A stretch of 43,075 bases of DNA from Bradyrhizobium sp. NAS80.1 (GCF_001908205.1 NZ_LGHL01000009.1:1-43075), one strand, 5' to 3'. Positions 8,903-17,284 are shown, counted from the first letter of the stretch. The notes: generated from the sequence alone by a model not told the origin. Made by a program: numbers and translations.

Positions 8903-9482
8903 TCAGGCCGCGGGCGTGCTGACCCGCATAGACCATTGGTGCACTAGGATCGAGCAGGCGATCGTCGGACTGCTGGGGCTCGTCGCGCTGGCGTTCGGCC
9001 TCGTCCAGGTGATCGGCCGCTACGTGATGCCACACCACGCGATCTCCTATGCCGAGGAAGTCATCGTCTATCTGCTCGTCTGGGCGGTTATGATCACGTC
9101 GAGCCAGTTGGTCCGGCGCAACGGTCACGTGCGTTCGGATCTGGTGCTGCGCCTGTTGTCGCCGGCGACGCAGCGCATCTTGGAGATATTCAACTGCGTA
9201 GTGGCGATCTTCTTTCTGGTCGGTCTTTGCTGGTACGGCTGGCAGGTGGTCGACACGTCGCTGGCGCTCGACGAGAGAAGCTCTAGCGTGCTGCAGTTCC
9301 CAATGTGGGCCTACTACGCCGCGCTGCCGACGGCCGGAGCGCTGATGTCGGTCAGGTATCTCGCGCGGCTCATCGCTCTCTTATGCTTCTACGACGGATC
9401 GCTGTTGAGCGCCGGGCACATTCCACAGCACGAAGCGACCCTGCTCGCCGACGAAGGCGACATTCAGACGGTTCGAACCTGA
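8892..9482 (+). CDS. dctQ: TRAP transporter small permease DctQ
   Basis: A 196-residue membrane protein with four hydrophobic helices (about residues 22-40, 53-70, 91-115 and 131-150) and the DctQ pattern of an acidic YAEEVIVYLLVW and a charged RRNGHVRSDL loop. ATG 8892 is chosen because it overlaps the end of dctP by 11 bases. The longer open frame upstream is an arginine/serine-rich antiframe artefact. The stop TGA shares its A with the dctM ATG (TGATG), showing translational coupling. It works as the small helper subunit beside DctM. The hydrophilic tail of about 40 residues is somewhat long for the family. Confidence 0.9.
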   Translation: MASDQAAGVLTRIDHWCTRIEQAIVGLLGLVALAFGLVQVIGRYVMPHHAISYAEEVIVYLLVWAVMITSSQLVRRNGHVRSDLVLRLLSPATQRILEIFNCVVAIFFLVGLCWYGWQVVDTSLALDERSSSVLQFPMWAYYAALPTAGALMSVRYLARLIALLCFYDGSLLSAGHIPQHEATLLADEGDIQTVRT

Positions 9483-10759
9483 TGCCCATAGCTGTATTCT
9501 TCACCGCATTCTTCGGGCTGCTGGCCTCGGGCCTTCCGATCTTCCTGGTGCTTGGCATCTGTGCGGCGGCGCTGTTCGCGATTTCGTCGCAGCCCCTGGT
9601 CGGCACCGCCCAGCTCATCGTGGATCACCTGAACTCGCCGACCTTGATGTCGTTGCCCTTGTTCGTGATGGCGGCGACCTTCATGCGGGTGGGTGGCGTG
9701 GCGCAGGCTCTGGTCGATCTAGCGGTCGCCTGGCTCGGCGGCTTTCGCGGATCGCTCGGCATCGTCACGGTCGTGTCCTGTACGCTGTTCGCCGCGATCT
9801 GCGGATCCAGCGTCGCGACGGCCCTGGCGATGGGAACGATCCTGCTGCCCGCCATGATCGAGCGCGGATATCCGCGGTCGTTCGCGCTCGGCGTCATCGG
9901 CGCTTCCGGAACGATCGGGATCGTCGTCCCGCCAAGCCTGGCGTTGATCCTGTACGGGATCGTCACGGACCAGTCCGTGCCCCGCCTGTTCGTCGCCGGG
10001 ATTTTGCCCGGTCTGTTGCAGGCTGCGGCCTTCATCCTTTGGGTGATGTACGACGCCAGGCGCCGCAACTTTCCAGTCGAGCCCGCCTTGCCGTTCGGCG
10101 ACCGCGTCCGGATGACTCTTCACGCCCTGCCGGCCCTATTGGTGCCCGTGATCGTCGTCGTTGGGATCTACGGCGGGCTCGTCACCGTGACCGAGGCAGC
10201 CGCCTTGTCGGCCGTCGCGGCGATGACCGTATCGCTCTTCTACTATCGCGGTTTCCGGTGGGAGCAGACGCTCGAAGTCGTCGCTGACTCTATGCGGAGT
10301 GCGGCCGCGATCATGCTCATCGTCGCCAGCGCGCTGGCTTTCGGCCATTGGGTGGCGGAATCGGGCCTTCCCGACAGGCTCGTCAAGTTCACGCTGGCCC
10401 ACGGACTGTCGACTTGGGAATTCCTGCTCGCGATAAATATCTTGCTGCTTGTGCTCGGTTGTTTTCTTGAGGTCATGGCGACGCTGCTCCTCGTTCTTCC
10501 GGTGCTGGCCCCAGTGTTGAAGCCGCTAGGCGTGGATCCGATCCACTTCGCGATCATCTTCACCCACAACATGGAGATTGGGCTGATCCATCCTCCGGTC
10601 GGGCTCAATCTGTTCGTTCTCGCCACGATCTCGAACGCGCCAATCGGCGAAGTGATCAAGGGGATACTGCCGTTCCTCATCCTTCTCCTGATCGTGCTCG
10701 CCATCATTACCTACGTTCCGTCGTTGACGATGTTCTTGCCCGACTACGTCTTCGGCTGA
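9482..10759 (+). CDS. dctM: TRAP transporter large permease DctM
   Basis: The sodium-coupled channel subunit, 425 residues with about 12 hydrophobic segments. Family marks include FFGLLASGLPIFLVLGICAA at the start, the first hairpin AAICGSSVATALAMGTILLP with the GSS motif, GASGTIGIVVPPSLALILYG, and the second hairpin LGCFLEVMATLLLVLPVLAP with EIGLIHPPVGLNLF. ATG 9482 overlaps the dctQ stop. The upstream open frame is discarded for lack of any membrane character. A GGGCC-TAC-GGCCC hairpin follows at 10785-10797 without a T run. It completes the DctPQM set read with the second CoA-transferase. Confidence 0.93.
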   Translation: MPIAVFFTAFFGLLASGLPIFLVLGICAAALFAISSQPLVGTAQLIVDHLNSPTLMSLPLFVMAATFMRVGGVAQALVDLAVAWLGGFRGSLGIVTVVSCTLFAAICGSSVATALAMGTILLPAMIERGYPRSFALGVIGASGTIGIVVPPSLALILYGIVTDQSVPRLFVAGILPGLLQAAAFILWVMYDARRRNFPVEPALPFGDRVRMTLHALPALLVPVIVVVGIYGGLVTVTEAAALSAVAAMTVSLFYYRGFRWEQTLEVVADSMRSAAAIMLIVASALAFGHWVAESGLPDRLVKFTLAHGLSTWEFLLAINILLLVLGCFLEVMATLLLVLPVLAPVLKPLGVDPIHFAIIFTHNMEIGLIHPPVGLNLFVLATISNAPIGEVIKGILPFLILLLIVLAIITYVPSLTMFLPDYVFG

Positions 10760-10829
10760 GAGCTCGACGGTCCAATCCCAGCAAGGGCCTACGGCCCAAC
10801 AATGAAAAGCAGAAGCGGAGAATCGCGAC

Positions 10830-12471
10830 GTGTCCTACAAACTGCGCGGAGCCGATATCGTCGCCAGGTCGCTCGAACGGCTCGGCTGCGGACGGATCTT
10901 TACACTGTCCGGCAACCACATCATGTCGATCTTCGATGCCGTCATCGACACCAAGATCCAACTTACGCATGTGAGGCATGAAGCCGCCGCCGTGCACATG
11001 GCCGACGGATGGGGGCGTATCACCGGCGAGCCTGGGGTGGCGATGGTGACGGGAGGACCCGGCCACGTGAACGCACTCGGAGCGTTGTTCGCGGCCCAAG
11101 CGGCCGAGTCTCCGATGGTGCTTCTTTCGGGGCACGCGGCGACGTGGGAGCTGGGACGGGGCGGCTTCCAGGAAATCAGGCAGGCGGACATGGCGAAGCC
11201 CGTGACCAAGGCATCCTGGACAGCGAAGGCGACCGCGTCGCTTGGAAAGGACATCGGAGAAGCATTTCGACTGGCGCGGGAAGGGCGGCCGGGCCCTGTT
11301 CATGTCAGCCTGCCATCCGATCTTCTCGACGAGACAGTCGTCGCGGACGACGTCGTCTGGCCGGACGAACGCGGTCCATCCGAAGGGCCGGGCATCGCGG
11401 CGGAGGTCGCGGACAGCATCCTCGCGGCGATCGCTTCGGCCGAACGACCGATCATCTTCGCTCCGCCGTCGCTTTCAAACGTTGAAGGGCGCGAGCTTCT
11501 CAAGGACATCGAACTCGCTACGAACACGCCAACGGTAGTCCTGGAGAGCCCGCGCGGTACCGCGGATTCAGGGCTCGGGGGGCTTTTCGGATCTCCTCCG
11601 GACTGTCGACCTCGTCGTGCTTCTGGGAAAGGCGTTAGATTTCACGACGAAATGGGCTGCTGAACCGGCCTACCGCCCGGACGTCCGACTTGTCGCTATT
11701 GATCCGGACCCGGCCATGGTCGGGCGTGCAATGAACGAGGTGGGTGTTCGTCTTCTGATGGGATGTGTCGCCGATACAATGCCCGCGGCGAAGACGTTGC
11801 TCGCACGGGCTTCGAGCGCAAAGCGTCGAAACCCCGACTGGCTCACGCAGGCCCGCGCAGCACTCGATGACAGGCCGGGGGAGTGGACTACGATCGCCTC
11901 TTCGACGAAGGGACGCCTCCATCCCGCCGAAGTGTTGCGTGTTCTGCGGACCTACATCGAACGGGACGAACGCTCGGTTCTGGTTTCGGATGGCGGCGAG
12001 ATCGGGCAGTGGGCTCAGAGCATGCTGCCGTCGAGACGGCGCCTCGTGAACGGCGTCTCCGGAGCGATCGGCAGTTCGCTCTCGCTGGCGCTTGCGGCAC
12101 GGTACGCAGAACCGAAAGCGCCGGTCTTCGCCGTGATCGGTGACGGCAGCCTAGGCTTCCATTTGGCCGAGTTCGAGACGGCCGTCCGGTGCCGGCTTCC
12201 GTTCGTGGCCGTGGTCGGCAATGACGCGTGCTGGAACGCGGAAAGCCAGATCCAGTTGAGGTCCTACGGATCGAACCGCGTGCACCACATGGACCTCACG
12301 CCCGCCCGCTACGACCTCGTCGTCGAGGCGTTGGGAGGGCATGGAGAATTCGTCAGTCGTGCGGAAGATCTTCCTGCTGCGCTCGAACGCGCGTTGGCGA
12401 GCGGAAAGCCTGCGCTCGTCAACGTCATGAGCGAAAGCATCGCGGCTCCGAACATTCGCCTGAGCGCCTGA
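10830..12471 (+). pseudogene. ThDP-dependent decarboxylase/lyase, split by a frameshift
   Basis: A gene of about 546 codons in the acetolactate synthase/oxalyl-CoA decarboxylase/2-hydroxyacyl-CoA lyase superfamily. The first frame (GTG 10830 to 11663) holds the PYR domain with the ThDP-activating Glu51 (HVRHEAAAVHMADGWGR), GGPGHVNALGALFAAQAAESP and GRPGPVHVSLPSDLL. The second frame (to 12471) holds the central domain and the PP domain with GDGSLGF, then Asn about 25 residues later (VVGND). The break lies in a run of six G (11577-11582). Five G would restore GLGGFSDLLRTVDLVVLLGK without any other change. It is the last gene after CoA-transferase and dctPQM, so cleavage or decarboxylation of an acyl-CoA or 2-oxo acid is plausible. 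It is either a recent inactivation or a base-calling error. Confidence 0.85.
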
Positions 12472-12549
12472 TCGCAGCGTCGCAACGCCAGCGTTGGAAA
12501 CGATGAAGAGCTTCAAAGTCACCGAACTGAACGCTCCTCTGAGAGAGGT

Positions 12550-13326
12550 CGATCATCCGCCGAACTTGAGCATCGACAAAGCCCTCATAGTCGTCGCCCG
12601 GAACACGCCCCTCGAACTTTGCCTGTTCGAGATGGCGGCTCGGTCGATAAATGCCGTCCTCGGCGATAGCGGCAATAGCGCGGTCGGATGGACGGTCAGC
12701 GGTAAATGGTGGACCAACCTCGATCACGTTGCCTGTGCGTGCGTCCGCGACGCGGGCCGGGTCGATGCCGGCGACATGGTGGGTCCGGCCATCGATCCCA
12801 TCCACCACGACGGTCAGGTTATCGCCCAGCTCGTCGGACAGATACTTATCGACGACGCGGCCGACGATCGGGACTTCGGGGGCGGCGTCATGAATCTGGA
12901 ACGTCGTCGGATCTCGTTCCAGTCCATCGGCCTTCAGCGCCTTGAGCATATTGCGGATGATGTCGCCGCGCTCGCCCAGCTCGCGCAAAGTCGGCTCCAT
13001 CCGCTCGCCCAATTCCCACACGTCCGGCGCTTGCTCGGTGGCGAGGCCCATCTTTTCCAGCTTGGCGAGCCGGCGCAGGCGTAGCATCCGGTCGAACTGG
13101 CGCTTGAGATCGGCCGGCTCGCGGCACAGGTCAAGGAGGCGGTCATCAGCTTCCTCGGTCATGGCGCGGTCGATGCGGGTGAAACGATCCTGGTCGATTT
13201 CGGCCGACAGTTTGCGGCTTTGCTCGATCTCGGTGACGGGACCAAGCTCCAGCGTGGTCAACTCGCTCGCACGCTCACGGATGCCGTTGGCGAGATAATC
13301 GCCGTTGATGACAAGGTTCTCGCCCT
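12550..13326 (-). pseudogene. DUF3363 relaxase/mobilisation protein, internal fragment
   Basis: The minus frame from 13326 to about 12554 reads the DUF3363 region of VirD2/TraI-like relaxases: ENLVINGDYLANGIRERASE, AEIDQDRFTRIDRAMTEEAD, VVVDGIDGRTHHVAGIDPAR and YRPSRHLEQAKFEGRVPG. The relaxase catalytic domain (N-terminal) is missing: an in-frame TAG lies immediately upstream at the junction with a GrpB tail. Similarity stops after YEGFVDAQVRR at about 12554, with a random tail running into the ThDP gene. Such proteins nick oriT in integrative and conjugative elements of alphaproteobacteria. This is a stranded piece, flanked on both sides by unrelated sequence. Confidence 0.8.
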
Positions 13327-13452
13327 AATCCGGACAAGGCCGAACGTTATGGCGTTTTGAAAGAGCGCCTGGCCGCACAATTCGGCAACGACCGTGACGG
13401 CTATACCGAGGCGAAATCGGCTTTCATTGCCGAAGCACTCGCCGCGCAGTGA
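13324..13452 (+). pseudogene. GrpB/UPF0157-like protein, C-terminal fragment
   Basis: A short plus frame reads NPDKAERYGVLKERLAAQFG, then NDRDGYTEAKSAFIAEALA and a TGA at 13450-13452. The RYxxLKxxLA plus DRxxYTxAK pattern is the characteristic end of GrpB (UPF0157) family proteins. The remaining 120 or so residues are replaced by the relaxase fragment on the other strand. The junction lies at 13324-13327. It has no start codon and is a relic. Confidence 0.6.
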
Positions 13453-13484
13453 TCCATCCCCGCGTATCTTTTTCCTTGGCTCGA

Positions 13485-13907
13485 TCAGTAGGAGCGTTGC
13501 TTGATGCCCCAACGGCCACCGTCAAATGTGACAACCCACAAATTGCTATGATTGCTCGCGACCGACCCATCGGCGCGGTTTCGCGTATATTCGACCACAA
13601 GATGAACCTTACGGGGGCTAACCAGCACCGCATCCTTGCGCTGATATCTTGTTTCAGCCCATCCCGTGTCGCGTTCGAGGTCTTCGAAGAATGATGCGGG
13701 CAGATTGCCCGGTTCAGTCCAGATGACGAGTTGTTCACCTGACAAAATAATGTGAGGAAAATGCAGATGCGCGTCCATCCCGGCAAGGTCGCGCGCATTG
13801 AAGCGGTCAGTGAATGCTTCCACGCAACGGACAGCTTCCGCGATCATTGCGGCGTCATCGTCATTGTTCGGAGAAGGTTGAAATAGTGCATCAGCGACAG
13901 TCATCAT
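13485..13907 (-). CDS. NTF2/SnoaL-like domain protein
   Basis: A 140-residue protein with the cone-shaped NTF2-like pattern: the helix AVRCVEAFTDRFNARDLAGM, HLHFPHIILSGEQLVIW, a central FFEDLERDTGWAETR, and a strand-rich end (KVHLVVEYTRN, NLWVVTFDGGRWGIKQRSY). This fold is used by small enzymes and binding proteins with many functions, and no catalytic residues can be assigned. ATG 13907 (MMTVADAL) is chosen as the start because the longer upstream frame overlaps repeats and reads as non-conserved. Its ribosome site is weak. Two symmetric elements lie just upstream. Its neighbours are mobile-element debris, so it may be a passenger. Confidence 0.7.
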   Translation of the reverse strand: MMTVADALFQPSPNNDDDAAMIAEAVRCVEAFTDRFNARDLAGMDAHLHFPHIILSGEQLVIWTEPGNLPASFFEDLERDTGWAETRYQRKDAVLVSPRKVHLVVEYTRNRADGSVASNHSNLWVVTFDGGRWGIKQRSY

Positions 13908-13917
13908 TGAACCATAG

Positions 13918-13963
13918 CGATTTCCGCGATTTCGGCAACTATCGCCCATGGGACGACCATGGG
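13918..13963 (-). promoter_or_regulatory. Tandem and inverted repeats upstream of the NTF2-like gene
   Basis: Reading toward the gene, a perfect 7-bp inverted repeat CCCATGG-N5-CCATGGG (13945-13963) is followed by a direct repeat of GAAATCGC (within 13918-13936). These sit 11-56 bases before the ATG, where an operator would be expected. No regulator is identified. Confidence 0.35.
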
Positions 13964-14013
13964 GATTTCTGAACGACGAAAATTGCCGGATCATGCTGCT
14001 GAGTGGCGGCAGA

Positions 14014-14625
14014 TTATCCCGGCCTGCCGTCACCTGATTTGATCGGATAATGGAGCAACAGGCGGTAGCCGCCGCGCATCATCTTGATCCCATGGGCAAC
14101 AAGGCGACGAGCGGGCAAAGCCATGGCTGGAGTATCGGCAGCGAGCACGGCTGCGGCGGTCGGAGTTTCGCGGCGATCCATGATGTTGCTCAGTCGAACC
14201 GCGATGTCCGCCTCCCCACGATCCAAGGCCGCGATGGAAGAAGAACCTTGCAGCACGAGCTTCAGATTCGGGTGCGCTCGCCGTAGCTCGCCGACACAGG
14301 GGGCGATGCAAAAGGTCGCTAACGCCGGCGGCGCACTCACTCTTACGGTGGCAGCCAAGAGTGAGGCGCTACCACGGGCGCGTCGCAGCACAGCTTGCGC
14401 ATCGGCTTCCATCTGGCGGGTTAGCTCCGCAACCGCCACGCCATCCTCCGTCAACGGGCAGCTTCGAGGTAGGCGGTCGATCAAACGCAGTCCAAGAGCG
14501 GTTTCAAGCGAAGCGATCCGGCGTCCCACTGTCGCATGGTCCACGCCAAGTTCGCGGGCCGTCGCCGACAGCGAACCATGCTGAGCCAGGACGTTGAAGA
14601 AGTGGAGGTCTTGCCAGTCGAACAT
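14014..14625 (-). pseudogene. LysR regulator truncated and joined to a DUF2285-like tail
   Basis: The 203-codon frame starts as a normal LysR (MFDWQDLHFFNVLAQHGSLS, helix ATVGRRIASLE, effector start ATVRVSAPPALATF) up to DIAVRLSNIMD near residue 148. The rest of the effector domain (about 140 residues) is missing. The last 30 residues, PARRLVAHGIKMMRGGYRLL followed by LHYP, instead resemble the end of DUF2285 proteins of integrative elements. The frame is continuous across the join, so a chimeric protein could be made. Without the effector domain it is probably non-functional or constitutive. It is divergent from the quinone oxidoreductase gene, whose regulator it presumably was. The DUF2285 assignment is from pattern memory. 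Confidence 0.7.
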
Positions 14626-14631
14626 CGCTAC

Positions 14632-14670
14632 TCGGTGAATTTATACACAGAAAGTGCGCATCGTCACCGA
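14632..14670. promoter_or_regulatory. Inverted repeat in the lysR/quinone oxidoreductase gap
   Basis: A perfect 7-bp inverted repeat, TCGGTGA (14632-14638) and TCACCGA (14664-14670), with a 25-base AT-rich centre. It lies between divergent start codons and is a candidate site for the LysR protein now truncated. Confidence 0.4.
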
Positions 14671-14719
14671 ATTCCCACTCAGACTGGAAGGACTTAACAG
14701 TGTGGAGAAGGAGAACGAT

Positions 14720-15694
14720 ATGTCACTCACCATTCAAATGCAGGCCATCGGCGCCCCCGAGGTTCTGGTGGCCGTCGACGTTGACGTCCCACCGCCGGGA
14801 CCTTGCCAAGTGCAGGTCCGGCAAACCGCTATCGGCGTCAATTTCATCGACATCTATCACCGCATCGGTCTCTATCCCTTGCCACACCTCCCCGCTGTCA
14901 TCGGCGTCGAAGGTGCCGGCGTAGTCGAAGCTGTCGGGCCGGAGGTCAGCGGAATCGAAGTTGGCGATCGGGTCGCTTATGCGGGCCTCCCGCCCGGCGC
15001 TTATGCCGAGCGCCGCAATCTTCCCGACGCCCGCGTCGTCAAAATCCCAGAGCGGATTTCCGATAGGGTCGCCGGCAGCGCCATGCTCCGCGGCCTGACG
15101 GCGCATATGCTGTTGCATAAGGTCTATTCCATTCAGCCCGGCGATTTCGTGCTGGTGCATGCTGCGGCCGGCGGCCTGGGCCAATTCCTGACACGATGGG
15201 CCAAGCGTCTAGGCGCCACTGTGATCGCCACCGTGGGCTCGGAAGCAAAGATTGGCCCGGCGGAAGCTGCGGGTGCCGATCTCGTGGTGCTGCACACGGC
15301 GTCAGATTGGACTGATACGGTGAAGCGCGCGTCGGGTGGATTGGGCGTGCATCTCGCCTGTGACGGCATCGGCGGCGAAATGCTGGCGCGGACCTTTGCA
15401 AGCGTGCGTCCCTTCGGCGTCGTGGCGAGCGTGGGCCAGGCCGCAGGGCCCGTACCGGCTGTCGATGTAAGCCAGCTCGGCCCGGTACGTTGCATCAGCC
15501 TCAGCCGGCCGAGCGTCATCGCCTATGCGAACGACGCGACGCTCTACAGGCCAGCGGCAGCCGATCTCTTTGCGGTACTAACCGATGGCCTTCCCAGCAA
15601 CATCGGCGGTGAATATTCGCTGCGCGAGGCCGCTCGCGCCCACAGCGATCTCGAAGGTGGTCGCACCACCGGCAGCCTCATCCTCCTACCGTGA
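14720..15694 (+). CDS. NADPH:quinone oxidoreductase-like (QOR, zinc-free MDR)
   Basis: A 324-residue member of the medium-chain dehydrogenase superfamily, quinone oxidoreductase/zeta-crystallin branch. It has GVNFIDIYHRIGLYP, PAVIGVEGAGVVEAVG, and a nucleotide fold with VLVHAAAGGLGQFLTRWAK (AAGGLG replaces GxGxxG and favours NADPH). The zinc-binding cysteines of alcohol dehydrogenases are absent. The likely reaction is reduction of quinones or alpha,beta-unsaturated carbonyls. ATG 14720 is chosen, with AAGGAG 6 nt upstream. The upstream open frame reads through the operator. The end overlaps or abuts the yciI-like gene, forming a two-gene operon with a divergent LysR. Confidence 0.9.
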   Translation: MSLTIQMQAIGAPEVLVAVDVDVPPPGPCQVQVRQTAIGVNFIDIYHRIGLYPLPHLPAVIGVEGAGVVEAVGPEVSGIEVGDRVAYAGLPPGAYAERRNLPDARVVKIPERISDRVAGSAMLRGLTAHMLLHKVYSIQPGDFVLVHAAAGGLGQFLTRWAKRLGATVIATVGSEAKIGPAEAAGADLVVLHTASDWTDTVKRASGGLGVHLACDGIGGEMLARTFASVRPFGVVASVGQAAGPVPAVDVSQLGPVRCISLSRPSVIAYANDATLYRPAAADLFAVLTDGLPSNIGGEYSLREAARAHSDLEGGRTTGSLILLP

Positions 15695-15702
15695 GACGTA
15701 TC

Positions 15703-15990
15703 ATGTTCATCATTCTCCTCACCTATACGAAGCCGCTGGATGAGGTCGATCGCCATCTCACCGCTCACAAGGCCTGGGTAAAGCAAGGCTTCGAAGAAGG
15801 GGTCCTTATCCTCTCCGGTGGCCAACGCCCGCGCACGGGGGGAGCGTTGCTCGCTTTGGGAGACAACCGCTCCGCTATCCAAGCTCGGGTCGACCAAGAT
15901 CCGTTTATTTTGGCGGGTGTGGCAACTGCCATGGTCATCGAGGTTGTCCCGTCCACGCTGCACGATCGGCTCGATTGGCTAAAATTGTAA
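15703..15990 (+). CDS. YciI-family protein
   Basis: A 95-residue protein starting MFIILLTYTKPLDEVDRHLT, with HKAWVKQGFEEGVLILSGGQ and a final DPFILAGVATAMVIEVVP. This is the ferredoxin-like YciI fold, in which a conserved His (HLTAHKAW) and Asp (QDPF) form a putative active site. Some relatives are dehalogenases or muconolactone isomerase-like, and most are uncharacterised. A GTG at 15691 overlapping the upstream TGA is an alternative start, but MFI begins the conserved strand. It is translationally coupled to the quinone oxidoreductase and probably acts in the same detoxification or aromatic step. Confidence 0.85.
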   Translation: MFIILLTYTKPLDEVDRHLTAHKAWVKQGFEEGVLILSGGQRPRTGGALLALGDNRSAIQARVDQDPFILAGVATAMVIEVVPSTLHDRLDWLKL

Positions 15991-16032
15991 CGGTTATGAG
16001 AATCCGATAGTGAGGCTCGGGCTGCCTTTGGC

Positions 16033-16647
16033 TCACGGCTTCGTTGGCAAGCGTGATTTGCCGCCATCGACTTCGCGCTTGCGCCGGCGGAACTCGGCGA
16101 CCTTGGCCTTGTTACCGCAGGCCGCCATCGAGCACCAACGGCGGTCGCCCGAACGAGACATGTCCACGAAGAAGATCGTGCAAGCCGGCGCCTCGCATTG
16201 GCGCAGACGGGCGGCATTTTCGCTGCCGAACAGATGGATCGCTTCCCGCGCTAGGGTCGAAAGCAGCCCTGATGCGGAAGGCTCGATTGCAACCCCGCCA
16301 TCCGTTCGAAGCGCCGGAATCGCCGCCGGCATGGCGGCGATCCGGTTGAGCGCCTCCACCGCGCCGGCATCTAACGCCCCCTCGAGAACATTTCCCGCCA
16401 GGGTGAAGATCGCCTCGCGCAATGTGCGCGCCAGACGCAGATCGTCCTCATCGGCGCCTGGCCTGGATCCGATCAGTCCGGCGGAAACCAGCCAGCGGTC
16501 GAGATCGTCCGGGGTGGCGAGCAATTCTCGCGGGGCGGGCTTCAGTCGTCCCTGAAGAGTCGCTGCGAGATCGATCGCCGGGCAGTCCCCGCGGAAGCGG
16601 AACCCGTCGCGGTCTTCGGACAAGGGGTCGTCAGAAACTTTCTTCAT
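16033..16647 (-). CDS. CGNR zinc-finger (ABATE-domain) regulator
   Basis: A 204-residue protein with an N-terminal ABATE/DUF1470 domain (FRFRGDCPAIDLAATLQGR, the LDRWLVSAGL region) and a C-terminal zinc finger: two cysteines in CEAPACTIFFVD and two in RRWCSMAACGNKAKV. The eponymous CGNR reads CGNK here. Such proteins are believed to be stress-linked transcription regulators. ATG 16647 is preferred because MKKVSDD precedes the conserved domain and the longer frame would run through a double operator. It is divergent from the lipocalin-like gene, and the gap carries two copies of a symmetric site, so it probably represses itself and the neighbour (inference). Confidence 0.85.
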   Translation of the reverse strand: MKKVSDDPLSEDRDGFRFRGDCPAIDLAATLQGRLKPAPRELLATPDDLDRWLVSAGLIGSRPGADEDDLRLARTLREAIFTLAGNVLEGALDAGAVEALNRIAAMPAAIPALRTDGGVAIEPSASGLLSTLAREAIHLFGSENAARLRQCEAPACTIFFVDMSRSGDRRWCSMAACGNKAKVAEFRRRKREVDGGKSRLPTKP

Positions 16648-16706
16648 GTAACCACATTGACAGGTTTCGACTCGTGGCTCAATACGTAACCTGCTTCGCT
16701 GGTTAC
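16648..16706. promoter_or_regulatory. Paired operator GTAACC-N9-GGTTWC
   Basis: Two copies of one dyad lie in the CGNR/lipocalin gap: GTAACC-N9-GGTTTC at 16648-16668 and GTAACC-N9-GGTTAC at 16686-16706. Same arms, same 9-base spacer, centres 38 bases apart. The first abuts the regulator start codon and the second lies 15 bases before the lipocalin-like ATG. It is a strong candidate for the CGNR protein's own site. Confidence 0.65.
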
Positions 16707-16720
16707 GGAAGGGTGCTGTG

Positions 16721-17227
16721 ATGACTCGTCTTCTCGTTGGAGCCGCGTTTATGGCGCTGGCCTCTACTTCCACGGCAAGTTCCGCGCCCTTGGAAGACCT
16801 TCAATCGCTTGCTGGAACCTGGGTGATGGACTCGGCCTATGAAATCCGCCCCGACGGCACGCGCACCACGAATTATGGCGAGCATCCGCAAGGCCTGCTG
16901 ATGGTGGATGCTGCGGGGCGCTACAATATGCAGATATTCAGGGTCGACCGACCAGTCTTCGCCGGCGGCGACAAGGCGCGCGGGACTGCGGATGAGTATA
17001 AGCAGGCGGTAACCGGATCGAGCACCCATTTCGGCACGGTCAGCATCGACCGGGCGAAGCACCAGCTTGTTTTCGAGGTGCAGGCTGCATCCTTCCCGAA
17101 CTGGGAAGGCAAGCGCCAGGTGCGCGATTACAGCTTTCAAAATGGGCTGCTGAGCTACGCGGTGCCGGCCAGCGCATCGAGCAGCGGTATCGTCGCCTAT
17201 TCGGTCTGGCGCCGCACTTCCCGGTAA
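16721..17227 (+). CDS. Secreted lipocalin-like domain protein
   Basis: A 168-residue protein. The signal peptide MTRLLVGAAFMALASTSTAS ends near SSA. The mature part carries LAGTWVMDSAYEIRPDGTRT, HPQGLLMVDAAGRYNMQIFR and a final SSGIVAYSVWRR, the pattern of the lipocalin-like (DUF4488/lipocalin_5 type) proteins with one beta barrel. ATG 16721 follows GGAAGGG, and a GTG three bases earlier is possible. The ligand or enzyme function is unknown. The paired operator in its promoter suggests control by the divergent CGNR protein, and it heads a plus-strand run with the tautomerase and LysR genes. Confidence 0.75.
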   Translation: MTRLLVGAAFMALASTSTASSAPLEDLQSLAGTWVMDSAYEIRPDGTRTTNYGEHPQGLLMVDAAGRYNMQIFRVDRPVFAGGDKARGTADEYKQAVTGSSTHFGTVSIDRAKHQLVFEVQAASFPNWEGKRQVRDYSFQNGLLSYAVPASASSSGIVAYSVWRRTSR

Positions 17228-17284
17228 GCGGCGGGTTGTTGTGACGATCGCCACGCGCAGGTCCTAGGATCGAGGAAACACGAA

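Noticed and set aside
10785..10797. GGGCC-TAC-GGCCC hairpin between dctM and the ThDP gene considered as a terminator
   Set aside because: Only five base pairs and no T run; at most an mRNA processing or stability element.
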